Origin: Microbacterium sp. 1.5R
GTDB taxonomy: Bacteria; Actinomycetota; Actinomycetes; Actinomycetales; Microbacteriaceae
DNA: 64,000 nt
Direction of reading: 5' to 3'
Assembly: GCF_007667425.1 (NCBI RefSeq)
Contig: NZ_VDRC01000001.1
Location: 1,828,595 to 1,892,594 of the forward strand
The notes beneath the pieces were generated by a model. The model was not told where the DNA came from. It made no database searches and saw only the letters and a program-made list of their open reading frames with translations. Both the position numbers and the translations under genes were made by a program. Shown piece by piece: positions 44,330 to 53,225 of the stretch; the first letter of the stretch is position 1; every line of letters begins with the position of its first letter.

Positions 44330-47300
44330 ATGAAACCGTCTCTCATCTCCGCCAGCCCGTGGACCGGCGAGGAGGCCCGCGAGGGTCTGCTCGAACGCGC
44401 CACCGCCGCGGTGGCGACCATCGGCGCGCACGTCGTGCGCGTCATCCCCGAACCGCTGCAGCGACAGGCAGGAGGGCAGAGCGCGCGCAGCGTGCGGGTC
44501 GTGATCGAGGGCGATCGCGCGGCCGATGCCGAAGCGCTCGACGTGCAGATCGAGGATGCCGACGGCGGGTCGCTCCACATCGAACGTGCGACGGCGCCTG
44601 CCGGGTCGGTGCGCGTCCTCGTGCCGGCATCCGCCGACCCCGTCGACGCGGTCGTGCGCGTGCCGGCCCTCGGCGACGAGTCGATCTCTGTTCGTCTCGA
44701 CGGCGTGCGCCCGTGGAGCGTGCACGTCGTGCACCACTCGCACTTCGACTTCGGCTACACCGACCCCCAGGCGGCCGTGATCGCCAATCAGCGGTCGTAC
44801 CTCGATTCGGCCGTGGAGCTCATCACGCACACCGCCGACTGGCCCGAGGAATCCCGGTTCCGCTGGAACGCCGAGGCGCTGTGGTCGTTCGACGACTGGG
44901 AGCGCCACCGCACCCCGGCCGAGATCGACGAGCTCGTGCGCCTCGTGAAAGAGGGGTCGATCGGCCTCAGCGCGATGCCGTACAACCTGCACACCGACAC
45001 CTGCTCGACCGACGAGCTGCACGAGCTGCTCGCCTCGGCCCGGCGGATCCGCGACCAGTACGGCATCCCGTTCCGCAGCGCGATGCAGACCGACGTGCCC
45101 GGCCAGGTCGCAGGGCTCCCCGACGCGCTGTCGGACCTCGGGGTGCGATATCTCGCGGTCGCGCACAACTGGGCCGGGCGATCGGAGCCGCACCGCAACG
45201 GCGGCCTCGACAACCCGCGCATGTTCCGCTGGCAGTCGCCGGCCGGCAAGTCGGTGCTCGTCTGGATGACCGACAGCCCGCACGGCCTCGCCTACATCGA
45301 GGGACCGATGGTCGGGTTCACGGAGTCGTTCGAGACGCTCGAGACCGTGTTCTCGGCCTACCTCACGGCACTGTCGACGAAGGGCTATCCGTTCCCACCA
45401 GGGGTGTTCGGCGCGCACGGTGAAGAGGACCCCGGTCGACAGCCCTACCCGTGGGACGTGCTGCACCTGCGCACCCAGGGCTTCATGGGCGACAACGGCC
45501 CGGCCCGTCTGCACCTGTCTGAGCAGGTGCGGCAGTGGAACGAGACCTGGGAATACCCGCGCCTGCGGGTCTCGCGCAACGAGGACTTCTTCGCAGAAGC
45601 CGAAGAGCGCTACGGCGACGAGCTCGTCACCTTCGAGGGCGACTGGGGCGACTGGTGGGTCGAGGGAGTCGGGTCGGGCGCGGTGCCGCTCGCTCTGGCG
45701 CGCGAGGCGCAGGTCGCCGCCCCCGTCGCCCGCTCGATCTCGCAGCTGTCGCGGTGGAGCGGCGGAGACGCCGTCGCCTCGGAAGGGACGGATGCCCGAG
45801 CCGCCTACGAGGCGATCTCGATGTTCAACGAGCACACCTGGGGAGCCAGCAACTCGTGGACCCACGGCGACGAGGGCTATGACTCGGGCGAGCGGCAGTG
45901 GCAGTGGAAGGTCGGTCACGCGATCGCCGCCCACCAGCGCACGGTCGACGCCGCCGAGCTCGCGCTGCACCACCTCGGACAGGCCGTCGCCCCGGCCGCC
46001 GACGCCCTCGCGAGCTTCGTCGTCGTGAACGTCGCCGGTCACGCCCGATCGACCACTGCCCGCGTGCTCGTCAAAGAATCGCAGGTGCCGCTCGACGGGC
46101 ACTTCTCGGTCGTCGATGCCCGCACCGGCGATGTCGTGCCGCACACGGTCGAAGATCAGGGCAACTCGCTGCACCGCGAGTCGGGGCGCTGGATCGCCTT
46201 CCCCGTCGCCGACGCCCCGGAGGTCGGGTGGGTGCGGTTCGACCTCGTGCCCACTGACGAGCCGGCGGCCGCGGCGACGGTCCACCCGCTGCAGACCGGG
46301 CGGCGGGAGGACATCCTCGTGCTCGAGAACGAGCATCTGCGGGTCGAGGTCGACGACCGCCGGTCGGTGATCCGCTCGCTCGTCGAGAAGTCGACCGGGC
46401 GGGAGTGGGTGAACGGTGACTCGTTCGCCGGGTTCAACGGCTACGTCTACGACACGTACGGCAGCTCGGGCGCCGGGGTGAACCACCTCGCGAACAAGCT
46501 GTCGGTGTCGCCGCGCCTCGAACTGCTCGCGTCGCGCACCGTCGGCCGGCCCGCCGTGATCGTCGAGCGGGTCGACGACGCGGTCGAGCAGCGCCTGGTC
46601 TACGAGTTCCCCGCCGACGGCGTGGATGCCGTGCGGGTAACCCTTCGCCTGCGGCGCGGCGACCCGACGCTGCTCATCGAGAACCGCATCAGCAAGCCCG
46701 TCACACGGGTCAAGGAGAGCGGCTACTTCGTGTTCCCGTTCGCCGCGGCCGACCCGGTCGTGCGGCTCGAGGTCTCGGGCGGGGTGACCGGCGACGGCAT
46801 CCCGCACATCCCCGGAGCGCCGCAGCACATGCGTGCCATCCGCAACTGGGTGAGCGTCGCCGACGGCGTGGATGCTGTCGCGTGGGCGACGAAGGACGCG
46901 CCGCTCGTGCAGACCGGATCGATCGCGCTGCCGTACTCGCCGTTCCCGGCGAGCACCGCGCCACATGAGCCGTCGACAGTGATCTCGTGGTTCCACAACA
47001 ACGTGTGGGACACGAACTTCCCGATCGAGCAGGGTTTCGCGGCGACGTTCTCGTACGCGGTCGGGGTGCGGGCGGCGGAGTCGCAGAGCGTCGAGGCGCT
47101 CGCGGTGTCGACGGCCTCGACGGTTGCGCGCCCGTTGCTCGCGATTCCCGCCGCCGGGCGAGGCGTGGCCGAGCCGACCGCGTCATTCCTGCAGATCGAC
47201 GACGACCGGATCGCCGTCATCGGCGTCGGCGCGGCTGACGAGTCCGGATGGTCGCGGGTGCGGCTGCAGTCGTTCGCCGACGAGCCGGTGAGCGTGCGGG

Positions 47301-47449
47301 TCGCGGTCGCCGGGGCGGATGCCGCGCGCCGCGCGACCCTTCTCGGCGACCCGCTCGGCGACGTCACCGTCGATGGTGGTGCGGTGGTGCTCGACCTCGC
47401 GCCGTTCGAGACGGCGGCGGTCGAGATGCGCACATCTTCCGGTCGATGA
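44330..47449 (+). CDS. GH38 family alpha-mannosidase
   Basis: This 1039-residue protein has no signal peptide, so it is cytoplasmic. GH38 zinc motif HSHFDFGYTD supplies His138 and Asp140; the likely nucleophile is Asp255 in SAMQTDVPGQ. RWNAEALWSFDDW and the C-terminal beta-sandwich domains (about 560-1039) follow the family layout. GH38 enzymes cleave alpha-linked mannose with retention, often from alpha-1,2/1,3/1,6 oligosaccharides. It closes the LacI-controlled importer operon, 74 bp after the ROK gene, and would release mannose from imported oligosaccharides. Confidence 0.92.
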   Translation: MKPSLISASPWTGEEAREGLLERATAAVATIGAHVVRVIPEPLQRQAGGQSARSVRVVIEGDRAADAEALDVQIEDADGGSLHIERATAPAGSVRVLVPASADPVDAVVRVPALGDESISVRLDGVRPWSVHVVHHSHFDFGYTDPQAAVIANQRSYLDSAVELITHTADWPEESRFRWNAEALWSFDDWERHRTPAEIDELVRLVKEGSIGLSAMPYNLHTDTCSTDELHELLASARRIRDQYGIPFRSAMQTDVPGQVAGLPDALSDLGVRYLAVAHNWAGRSEPHRNGGLDNPRMFRWQSPAGKSVLVWMTDSPHGLAYIEGPMVGFTESFETLETVFSAYLTALSTKGYPFPPGVFGAHGEEDPGRQPYPWDVLHLRTQGFMGDNGPARLHLSEQVRQWNETWEYPRLRVSRNEDFFAEAEERYGDELVTFEGDWGDWWVEGVGSGAVPLALAREAQVAAPVARSISQLSRWSGGDAVASEGTDARAAYEAISMFNEHTWGASNSWTHGDEGYDSGERQWQWKVGHAIAAHQRTVDAAELALHHLGQAVAPAADALASFVVVNVAGHARSTTARVLVKESQVPLDGHFSVVDARTGDVVPHTVEDQGNSLHRESGRWIAFPVADAPEVGWVRFDLVPTDEPAAAATVHPLQTGRREDILVLENEHLRVEVDDRRSVIRSLVEKSTGREWVNGDSFAGFNGYVYDTYGSSGAGVNHLANKLSVSPRLELLASRTVGRPAVIVERVDDAVEQRLVYEFPADGVDAVRVTLRLRRGDPTLLIENRISKPVTRVKESGYFVFPFAAADPVVRLEVSGGVTGDGIPHIPGAPQHMRAIRNWVSVADGVDAVAWATKDAPLVQTGSIALPYSPFPASTAPHEPSTVISWFHNNVWDTNFPIEQGFAATFSYAVGVRAAESQSVEALAVSTASTVARPLLAIPAAGRGVAEPTASFLQIDDDRIAVIGVGAADESGWSRVRLQSFADEPVSVRVAVAGADAARRATLLGDPLGDVTVDGGAVVLDLAPFETAAVEMRTSSGR

Positions 47450-47478
47450 GTCCCCGCACAGTGCCCCCACACCCTGTA

Positions 47479-47496
47479 GATTAAATATAACTATTC
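47479..47496. promoter_or_regulatory. GATTAA...ATT operator-like site upstream of the GntR/LacI hybrid regulator
   Basis: GATTAAATATAACTATTC is an A/T-rich island in GC-rich DNA, 15 bp before the GTG start at 47512. Similar ATTA-N8-TAAT sequences occur at 54631-54645 and 54725-54740, upstream of the GH125 operon. It is a candidate autoregulatory site. Confidence 0.5.
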
Positions 47497-47511
47497 GGCT
47501 GAGGGGGCGCC

Positions 47512-48621
47512 GTGCTCTACAAGCGGGTCTACGAAGCGCTGCGCGACGCCATCGCGCAGGGCACCTACGCCGTCGGCGACAAGCTCCCCACCGAGGCGGA
47601 GCTCTCGAAGCAGTTCGAGGTCAGCCCCATCACGGTCAAGCGCGCGCTCGACCTGTTGCGCACCGACGGCATGATCATGCGTCGTCCGCGCATCGGCACC
47701 GTCGTCACGAGCGCCACACCGACGGCATCCGCCACCCGCATCGCGGGGGAATCCGACGGCGGGCCGTCGCTCATCGGCTGCGTCATCACAAGCTTCGACG
47801 ACACGTTCGGCAACAAGGTGATTGAGGGCATCCTCGCCGCAGCCGGCGCCGACACCCACGTCGTGATCAAGCGCTCCGGTGGCGATCTCGCCGAGGAGGA
47901 CGCCTGCATCCGCGCGCTCGTCGACGCCGGGGTGGAGGGACTCCTGCTGCTGCCGAGCTCGTCGGAGTACATTCCGCCCGCTGCGCTCGAACTCGTGGCG
48001 AAGAAGTTCCCGGTCGTGATCCTCGACCGGCTGTTCGACGGCATCCCGGTGTCTGCCGTGTGCTCCGACAACCTCGCCGGCGGACGCGCGGCCACCGAGC
48101 ACCTGCTCGAACTGGGGCACCAGACGATCGGGTTCATCAGCTCGGCCAGTCACGTGTCGTCGAGCGACGACCGCCGCAACGGCTACATCCACGCGCACGC
48201 GATGAACCACTTGCCGCTCGAGAACCAGGCCGAGCTGCGCACGATCGCATCGACCGTGCCTGGGAGCTCCGATACGACGGAGCATGACGTCGCCCGGCTC
48301 GTGGAGTTCGTCGAGCAGCATCCCGACATCACGGGATACGTCGTCGGCGAGTACAACATCGCGCTCATGCTGCGCGAGGCCTGCGACCGCTTGGGGCGTG
48401 AGGTGCCGGCCGACATCTCGGTCGTGTGCTTCGACCACCCCGACGCGTTCTTCGACACTCGGATCTTCCGGTACACGCACATCCGTCAGCAGCAGCGTGA
48501 GCTGGGGGAGAAGGGCGTCGAGTCGGTGCGCCGTCAGATCGCGTCGCCGAGCGAGATCGAGAAGGTCGTGCTGCCGGTCGAGCTGGTCGTCGGAGCGTCA
48601 TCGGCGGCGCCGCGGCGCTGA
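47512..48621 (+). CDS. GntR-type HTH fused to LacI-type sensor domain, transcriptional regulator
   Basis: In this 369-residue protein, residues 1-70 are a GntR winged helix (YEALRDAIAQGTYAVGDKLPTEAELSKQFEVSPITVKRALDLLRTDGMI). From about 85 a periplasmic-binding-protein-like sugar sensor follows (SLIGCVITSFDDTFGNKVIEGIL, GLLLLPSSS, SDNLAGGRAATEHLLELGHQTIGFI). This is the AraR-like arrangement. GTG 47512 is used; GGCTGAGGGGG lies just before it. It likely controls the GH125, importer and GH76 operon, whose promoter carries the same A/T-rich sites. Confidence 0.92.
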   Translation: MLYKRVYEALRDAIAQGTYAVGDKLPTEAELSKQFEVSPITVKRALDLLRTDGMIMRRPRIGTVVTSATPTASATRIAGESDGGPSLIGCVITSFDDTFGNKVIEGILAAAGADTHVVIKRSGGDLAEEDACIRALVDAGVEGLLLLPSSSEYIPPAALELVAKKFPVVILDRLFDGIPVSAVCSDNLAGGRAATEHLLELGHQTIGFISSASHVSSSDDRRNGYIHAHAMNHLPLENQAELRTIASTVPGSSDTTEHDVARLVEFVEQHPDITGYVVGEYNIALMLREACDRLGREVPADISVVCFDHPDAFFDTRIFRYTHIRQQQRELGEKGVESVRRQIASPSEIEKVVLPVELVVGASSAAPRR

Positions 48622-48707
48622 GCCCGCCCCACCCGACCCTCGCCCGCCCGAGCGCAGTTCCCGCCGGAGCGCCGCTCCCGCCGGAGCGCCGCTCCTCCCT
48701 CACACGA

Positions 48708-48758
48708 GTTGGCACCTCCTGCCGGAATTCGCGAGGAATTCCCGCAGGAGGTGCCAAC
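48708..48758. repeat. Palindromic intergenic element, copy 3 (best conserved)
   Basis: GTTGGCACCTCCTGC-c-GGAATTC, a GCGAG loop, and GAATTCC-c-GCAGGAGGTGCCAAC make a 22-bp stem with a single mismatch. It sits between the convergent regulator (ends 48621) and GH76 (ends 48785) genes, in position to terminate both transcripts. Confidence 0.8.
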
Positions 48759-48784
48759 TGAGCGGGGGCGGGGCGAGGATGCCG

Positions 48785-49909
48785 TCAGCCGGCGACCCCC
48801 ACCGAAGCGGTCGCGTCGGGGGCGGAGGCGCTCGCCGCAGCATCCGCCTCGGCATCCCGTGGCTCGAGGCGCGCCCGCTGCTCGACCGCGAAGACGGCAC
48901 TGAGCAGGGTCGAGTACGGGATCCACTCGACCGGCGGCTTCGACCAGTCGTTGCCGGGGCGCAGGTGCCCGTCGACGATGCCGTTCGCCCACAGGGCGTC
49001 GGTGCCGGCGCGGAGGAAGTGCTCCAGCGATGCGCGTTCTTCGGCGTATGTCGAATCGTCGTCCAGAGCCGCGAGAAGTTCGCCGAGGTAGCGGTAGAAC
49101 ACGCCCTTGAAGAGGCCTTCGTCGCCACCGTCTCCTTCGTCGGGGAAGACCCTCCCGTCGCTGAGCTCGCGCACCGCGGTCATGGCCGTCTGCACCGCGC
49201 GGTCGAGGTAGGCGCGGTCGTCGGTCACGGCGTGCAGCTCGACAGCGGCGCCGATGTACAGGCCCTGGTTGTAGGTGAACCGCCACTGCGTATCGACGCG
49301 CCCGTCCTCCTCACGGTTGACGCCGTCTTCGACGAAGCCGTCTGCCCCGACGAGATTCGCGGTCAGCCAGTCGAAGGCGCGGTGCGCGTAGCCGAGGTAG
49401 TCGCGTGAGGCATCGAGCCGGCTGAGCCGCGTCCCGAGGATGACGAGGGGGCCGTTCGCCGGAGTGTTCTTGTAGTACAGCTGCTGCTTCCGCCAGGCCA
49501 GGCTCTCGCCGAGGGTGTCGTTCCAGCCTTCCGCGATGACGTGGTCCCAGATCGCGATCGCCTCGTCGAGGAACCGCTGCTCACCGGTCGCGCGGTGCAC
49601 GCGCTCCAGCGCCAGCGCGAACCACAGCATGTCGTCGAAGTAGTCGTTGAACAGCTGCCCGCCGTTGCGCTCGACGATGTTGTCCCCCGCCGCGATCGCC
49701 CGGTCGGCCCACGCGGGGTCCCCGGTGCGCAGCGCTGCGTCGGTCCGCGCGTCGATCACGTGGGCGAGCCACCAGTAGTTGAAGACCTCGGTGTTGCCGC
49801 GGTCGTGCGGATGGCTGTTCGCGAGGAACTGGACGCCGTCGACGCCGAACCAGTGGTCGATGCTGTGCTGGGCGATGTCGGCTCGCGCCGACCAGGAGGT
49901 GTCGTTCAT
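48785..49909 (-). CDS. Cytoplasmic GH76 family glycoside hydrolase
   Basis: This 374-residue protein is a second GH76-type (alpha/alpha)6 barrel but without any signal peptide. The Asp pair Asp92-Asp93 lies in FNDYFDDMLWFALALERV. Other markers are SLAWRKQQLYYKNTPANGPLVIL and FTYNQGLYIGAAVELHAV. I start it at MNDTSW (49909); earlier codons of the frame run through an inverted-repeat element. It would cut imported alpha-1,6-mannooligosaccharides. The C-terminal tail (about 350-374) is Ala-rich and disordered. It is last in the GntR-controlled operon. Confidence 0.87.
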   Translation of the reverse strand: MNDTSWSARADIAQHSIDHWFGVDGVQFLANSHPHDRGNTEVFNYWWLAHVIDARTDAALRTGDPAWADRAIAAGDNIVERNGGQLFNDYFDDMLWFALALERVHRATGEQRFLDEAIAIWDHVIAEGWNDTLGESLAWRKQQLYYKNTPANGPLVILGTRLSRLDASRDYLGYAHRAFDWLTANLVGADGFVEDGVNREEDGRVDTQWRFTYNQGLYIGAAVELHAVTDDRAYLDRAVQTAMTAVRELSDGRVFPDEGDGGDEGLFKGVFYRYLGELLAALDDDSTYAEERASLEHFLRAGTDALWANGIVDGHLRPGNDWSKPPVEWIPYSTLLSAVFAVEQRARLEPRDAEADAAASASAPDATASVGVAG

Positions 49910-49930
49910 CTGTCCTTCTCGTCTGTTGGG

Positions 49931-49991
49931 TTTCGAATCGCTCAACTGGCAACCGGCGGGCCACCGAAGTTGCAAGGTGAGCGATTCGAAA
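49931..49991. repeat. Inverted-repeat element with TTTCGAATCGC arms, copy 2
   Basis: Arms TTTCGAATCGCTC (49931-49943) and GAGCGATTCGAAA (49979-49991) match perfectly over 13 bp, 35 bp apart. It lies in the gap between the binding-protein gene and the downstream GH76 gene. The inner part contains AAGTTGCAAGG, the reverse complement of which resembles the inner part of copy 1. Confidence 0.6.
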
Positions 49992-50007
49992 GCGGGGGAT
50001 GCTGCGA

Positions 50008-51261
50008 TCAGCGGTTCTGCGCGAGGATCTGGTCGCCCTGCTCCTGCGCGTCTTCGAGCGCCTGCTCGGCCGAGATCTCGCCCGAGAGGAACCGCTCGAG
50101 TGCGGGCACGAGCGCCTTGCCCTCGACGTCCGAGAAACCCTGCACGTTCGGGCGGGTCTGCGCGTAGTTCATGGCCTCGATGAAGGCGGCGTAGTGCTCG
50201 TCCTCGGTGAAGTACGGGTCGTTGGCGGCCTCGATGTTGGCGGGGATCCACCCGGCGATCTCACCGAATGCGACGCCGTTCTCGGCCTCGGTGGTCCACC
50301 ACTTCATGAACTCCCAAGCGCCTTCGGCGTTCTTCGCGCCCTCGGGGATGACGAGTCCGAAGCCGCCCATGTACGCGCCCTTATCGCCGTTCGGCCCTGC
50401 CGGCGGCTGCACGACGCCGTACGTGAGGCCGTCGACCTTGTCGAGGGTCGACAGCGCCCACGGGCCGTCGAGCTTCATGGCGGTCTTGCTCTCGGCGAAC
50501 GAGTCGCCGGTGTCGCCGAAGCCCTGCTGGTAGACGTCGGCGTCGAGCAGGGTCTGCCAGAACTCCAGCACTTCGAGGCCCTCGGGGCTGTTGAACGCCG
50601 TCTTGGTCTCGTCGTCGTTCAGCAGCTGGCCGCCCGCCTGGGCGAGGTACATGTTGAACAGTCCGGGGTCGCTGAGGTCGAGGCCGGCCTGGGCGAGCTT
50701 GTTCCCGTTCTTGACGGTCAGCGCCTCGGCGGCGGTCTTCAGCTCGTCCCAGTTCGTGGGCGGGGTGACACCGGCATCCGTCAGCAGCGTCTCGTTGTAC
50801 AGCAGCGACCGGTTGTCGACGAGCAGCGGCAGGCCGTAGAGCTCTCCGTCGACCTCCATCTCGCCGAGCGCCGGCTCGTAGAAGACGCTCGTGTCGACGG
50901 CATCCTCCTTCACGAAGTCGTCGATCGAGGCGAGCGCGCCCTTGGGGGCGTATAGCGAGGTCTGATAGCGGTCCCAGAGCACGACGTCGGGCACCTGCCC
51001 GCCGGCGAGGGCGGTGAGCAGCTTCTCCTCGACGAGCTCCTGCGGGACGTAAGAGACCTCGTACTCGTCCTGCGACTCGTTGAAGCGGGCCGCCTGCTCT
51101 TCGAGCTGGTCGACCTGGTCGCCCGACCAGGATCCCCACATGACGACGGGTTCGGGTCCGCCGTCGGTGCTGCCGCCGGAGTCGCCGGACGCGCAGCCCG
51201 CGACGGTGACGGCGAGGGTCGCCGTTGCGACGACGGCTAGGGCTCGCAGGTTCTTCTTCAT
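50008..51261 (-). CDS. Sugar ABC transporter substrate-binding lipoprotein (second CUT1 system)
   Basis: This 417-residue protein has the lipoprotein signal LRALAVVATATLAVTVAGC (Cys at about 23) and a Gly/Ser-rich spacer, then an SBP family 1 domain (VVMWGSWSGDQVDQLEEQAARFNES, LPLLVDNRSLLYNETLLTDAGVTPPTNWDEL). It binds sugars for the permease pair just upstream (51313 and 52266). Its position between GH125 and GH76 suggests alpha-1,6-mannooligosaccharides. Confidence 0.92.
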   Translation of the reverse strand: MKKNLRALAVVATATLAVTVAGCASGDSGGSTDGGPEPVVMWGSWSGDQVDQLEEQAARFNESQDEYEVSYVPQELVEEKLLTALAGGQVPDVVLWDRYQTSLYAPKGALASIDDFVKEDAVDTSVFYEPALGEMEVDGELYGLPLLVDNRSLLYNETLLTDAGVTPPTNWDELKTAAEALTVKNGNKLAQAGLDLSDPGLFNMYLAQAGGQLLNDDETKTAFNSPEGLEVLEFWQTLLDADVYQQGFGDTGDSFAESKTAMKLDGPWALSTLDKVDGLTYGVVQPPAGPNGDKGAYMGGFGLVIPEGAKNAEGAWEFMKWWTTEAENGVAFGEIAGWIPANIEAANDPYFTEDEHYAAFIEAMNYAQTRPNVQGFSDVEGKALVPALERFLSGEISAEQALEDAQEQGDQILAQNR

Positions 51262-51312
51262 CGAATTCTCCTCGGTGGATGGTGGTGCTGTGGTGATGGG
51301 GGTGGAAAGGGG

Positions 51313-52266
51313 TTACTTCGTGCCGACGTGGGCGACGCCCTCGATGATCCAGCGCTGCGCGAAGAGGAACACGAGCAGCACGGGCAGGCTGGCGATCACG
51401 GTGCCGGCCATGAGCGGGCCGTAGGCGGTCTCGTAGTTGTTGACGAATGAGGCGAGGCCGACCTGGACGGTCATCATGTCCTGGCTGTTGAGCACGATCA
51501 GCGGCCAAAGGAAGTTGTTCCATCCGGCCTGGAAGCTGATGATGCCGAGCACCGCGAGCCCGGCCTTGGCGAGCGGGAAGTAGATGACGGTGAAGATGCG
51601 GAACTCGCTTGCCCCGTCGATGCGGGCTGCCTCGCCCAGCTCGTCGGGCAGCGTCTCGAAGAACTGCTTCATGAAGAACACGGCGAACGCGCCGGCGGCG
51701 CCGGGGATGATGACGGCCCAGTAGGTGTTGATGAGGCCGAGTCCGCCCTGGCCGAGCACGTCGTTGCCACCGGCGAAGGGGATGCCGCGCAGGATGAGGA
51801 ACGACGGGATCATCGTGATGATGCCGGGGATCATCAGCGACGAGAGGAACACCGCGAAGACCGCGGCGCGGCCCTTGAACCGCAGCTTCGCGAGCGCGTA
51901 TCCGCCGAGTGCGCCGAAGAAGATGTTCGTCGCGGCGCCGCCGAGTCCGAGCACGAGCGAGTTGACGAAGTAGCGCCCGAACGGCACCTCCTCGAACACC
52001 TGCAGGTAGTTCTCGATCGTCGCGTTCGCGGGGATGAGGTTGAGGGCGCCGGAGAGGATCTCGGTCGCGGGCTTCAGCGACGTCGAGATGGTCCACACGA
52101 GCGGGGCGACCGTGATGACGCTGATGAGGATGACGCCGACGTACCACCCGATCGTGGCGAGGCGCTGCCGCGGCGTCTTGCGGCGCGAGGTGGGGATCGG
52201 GGCGAGCGTGGTGCCCGCGGCGATCGAGGTGGCGACGGTGCGGGGTCCGCTGAGGGTGTTCGTCAT
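51313..52266 (-). CDS. Sugar ABC transporter permease (MalG-like, second system)
   Basis: This 317-residue protein is a MalG-type permease with a 40-residue cytoplasmic N-terminal extension (MTNTLSGPRTV to RQRLATIGWY). The membrane part includes SVITVAPLVWTISTSLKP, and the EAA loop is DELGEAARIDGASEFRIFTVIYFPLAKAG. Its start overlaps the stop of the MalF-like gene. It is followed 51 bp later by the binding-protein gene. Confidence 0.92.
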   Translation of the reverse strand: MTNTLSGPRTVATSIAAGTTLAPIPTSRRKTPRQRLATIGWYVGVILISVITVAPLVWTISTSLKPATEILSGALNLIPANATIENYLQVFEEVPFGRYFVNSLVLGLGGAATNIFFGALGGYALAKLRFKGRAAVFAVFLSSLMIPGIITMIPSFLILRGIPFAGGNDVLGQGGLGLINTYWAVIIPGAAGAFAVFFMKQFFETLPDELGEAARIDGASEFRIFTVIYFPLAKAGLAVLGIISFQAGWNNFLWPLIVLNSQDMMTVQVGLASFVNNYETAYGPLMAGTVIASLPVLLVFLFAQRWIIEGVAHVGTK

Positions 52267-53225
52267 CACGCGTCCCTCCTGTTCGTGAGCCTGGCGTTGA
52301 CCAGGGAGAAGACGAGGATGATGAGGAACAGCACGAACGACAGGGCCGAGGCGTATCCCATCTCGAGCGCCCCGAAGCCCTTGTTGTAGATGTAGTAGAC
52401 CATCGTGACGGTCGAGTTGCCCGGCCCGCCCTTGGTGAGCACGTACGCCTGGTCGAAGACCTGGAACGCCCCGATGATCAGCAGCGTCGACACGAGGAAC
52501 GTCGTGCGGGCGAGTGAGGGCAGCGTCACGTAGCGGAACTGCTGCCAGGCGTTCGCGCCGTCGAGCCGCGCCGCCTCGTACAGCTCGCCCGGCACGCCCT
52601 GCAGGCCGCCGAGGAAGATGATCATGTTGGCGCCGAAGCCGGCCCACACGCTCATCATGACGATCGCGATCATCGCCCACTGCGACTCGTAGAGCCACGC
52701 GGGTCCGTCGATGCCGAACCAGCTGAGCGCCACGTTGAGCAGGCCGTTCTGGGGATTCAGCATCCAGAACCAGATCGTCGCCGTCGCGACCGTCGAGGCG
52801 ACGACGGGGATGTAGAACAGCGTGCGGAACAGCCGCACCGCACGGTGGCGGCGATTGAGCAGCAGGGCGGTGCCGAGCGCGACGACGAGTCCCGCCGGCA
52901 CGTAGAGCAACGTGTAGTACGCGGTGTTGCGCAGCGCGATCCAGAAGAACGGATCGACGGCGATGTCGAGGTAGTTCTGGATGCCGAGCCACTCGAAGTC
53001 GCCGACGATCGCGTAGTCGGTGAGGCTCAGCACGAGCGCGATCACGATCGGCAGCGCCATGAACACGACGAACAGCACGCCTGGTACCAGCAGGAACAGC
53101 CAGGCATTCCAGGTCATCTGCCGCGCGGAGGGATTGCGCGACTTCCGCGGCTTCGCGGGGCGGGTCGGCGTGGTCGAGGGCTGCGCAGAGACGGATGCCG
53201 GCTCGGCGGTGATCTGCGCGCTCAT
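52266..53225 (-). CDS. Sugar ABC transporter permease (MalF-like, second system)
   Basis: This 319-residue permease has a Pro/Ser/Thr-rich cytoplasmic start (SVSAQPSTTPTRPAKPRKSRNPS). Six membrane helices and the EAA loop GELYEAARLDGANAWQQFRYVTLPSLART follow. Its ATG overlaps the GH125 stop (53222-53225), so translation is coupled to the exo-mannosidase gene. Confidence 0.92.
   Translation of the reverse strand: MSAQITAEPASVSAQPSTTPTRPAKPRKSRNPSARQMTWNAWLFLLVPGVLFVVFMALPIVIALVLSLTDYAIVGDFEWLGIQNYLDIAVDPFFWIALRNTAYYTLLYVPAGLVVALGTALLLNRRHRAVRLFRTLFYIPVVASTVATATIWFWMLNPQNGLLNVALSWFGIDGPAWLYESQWAMIAIVMMSVWAGFGANMIIFLGGLQGVPGELYEAARLDGANAWQQFRYVTLPSLARTTFLVSTLLIIGAFQVFDQAYVLTKGGPGNSTVTMVYYIYNKGFGALEMGYASALSFVLFLIILVFSLVNARLTNRRDA

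Noticed and set aside
43697-46996. 1099-aa open frame on the minus strand
   Set aside because: It is the antisense shadow of the ROK and GH38 genes, which have intact family motifs.
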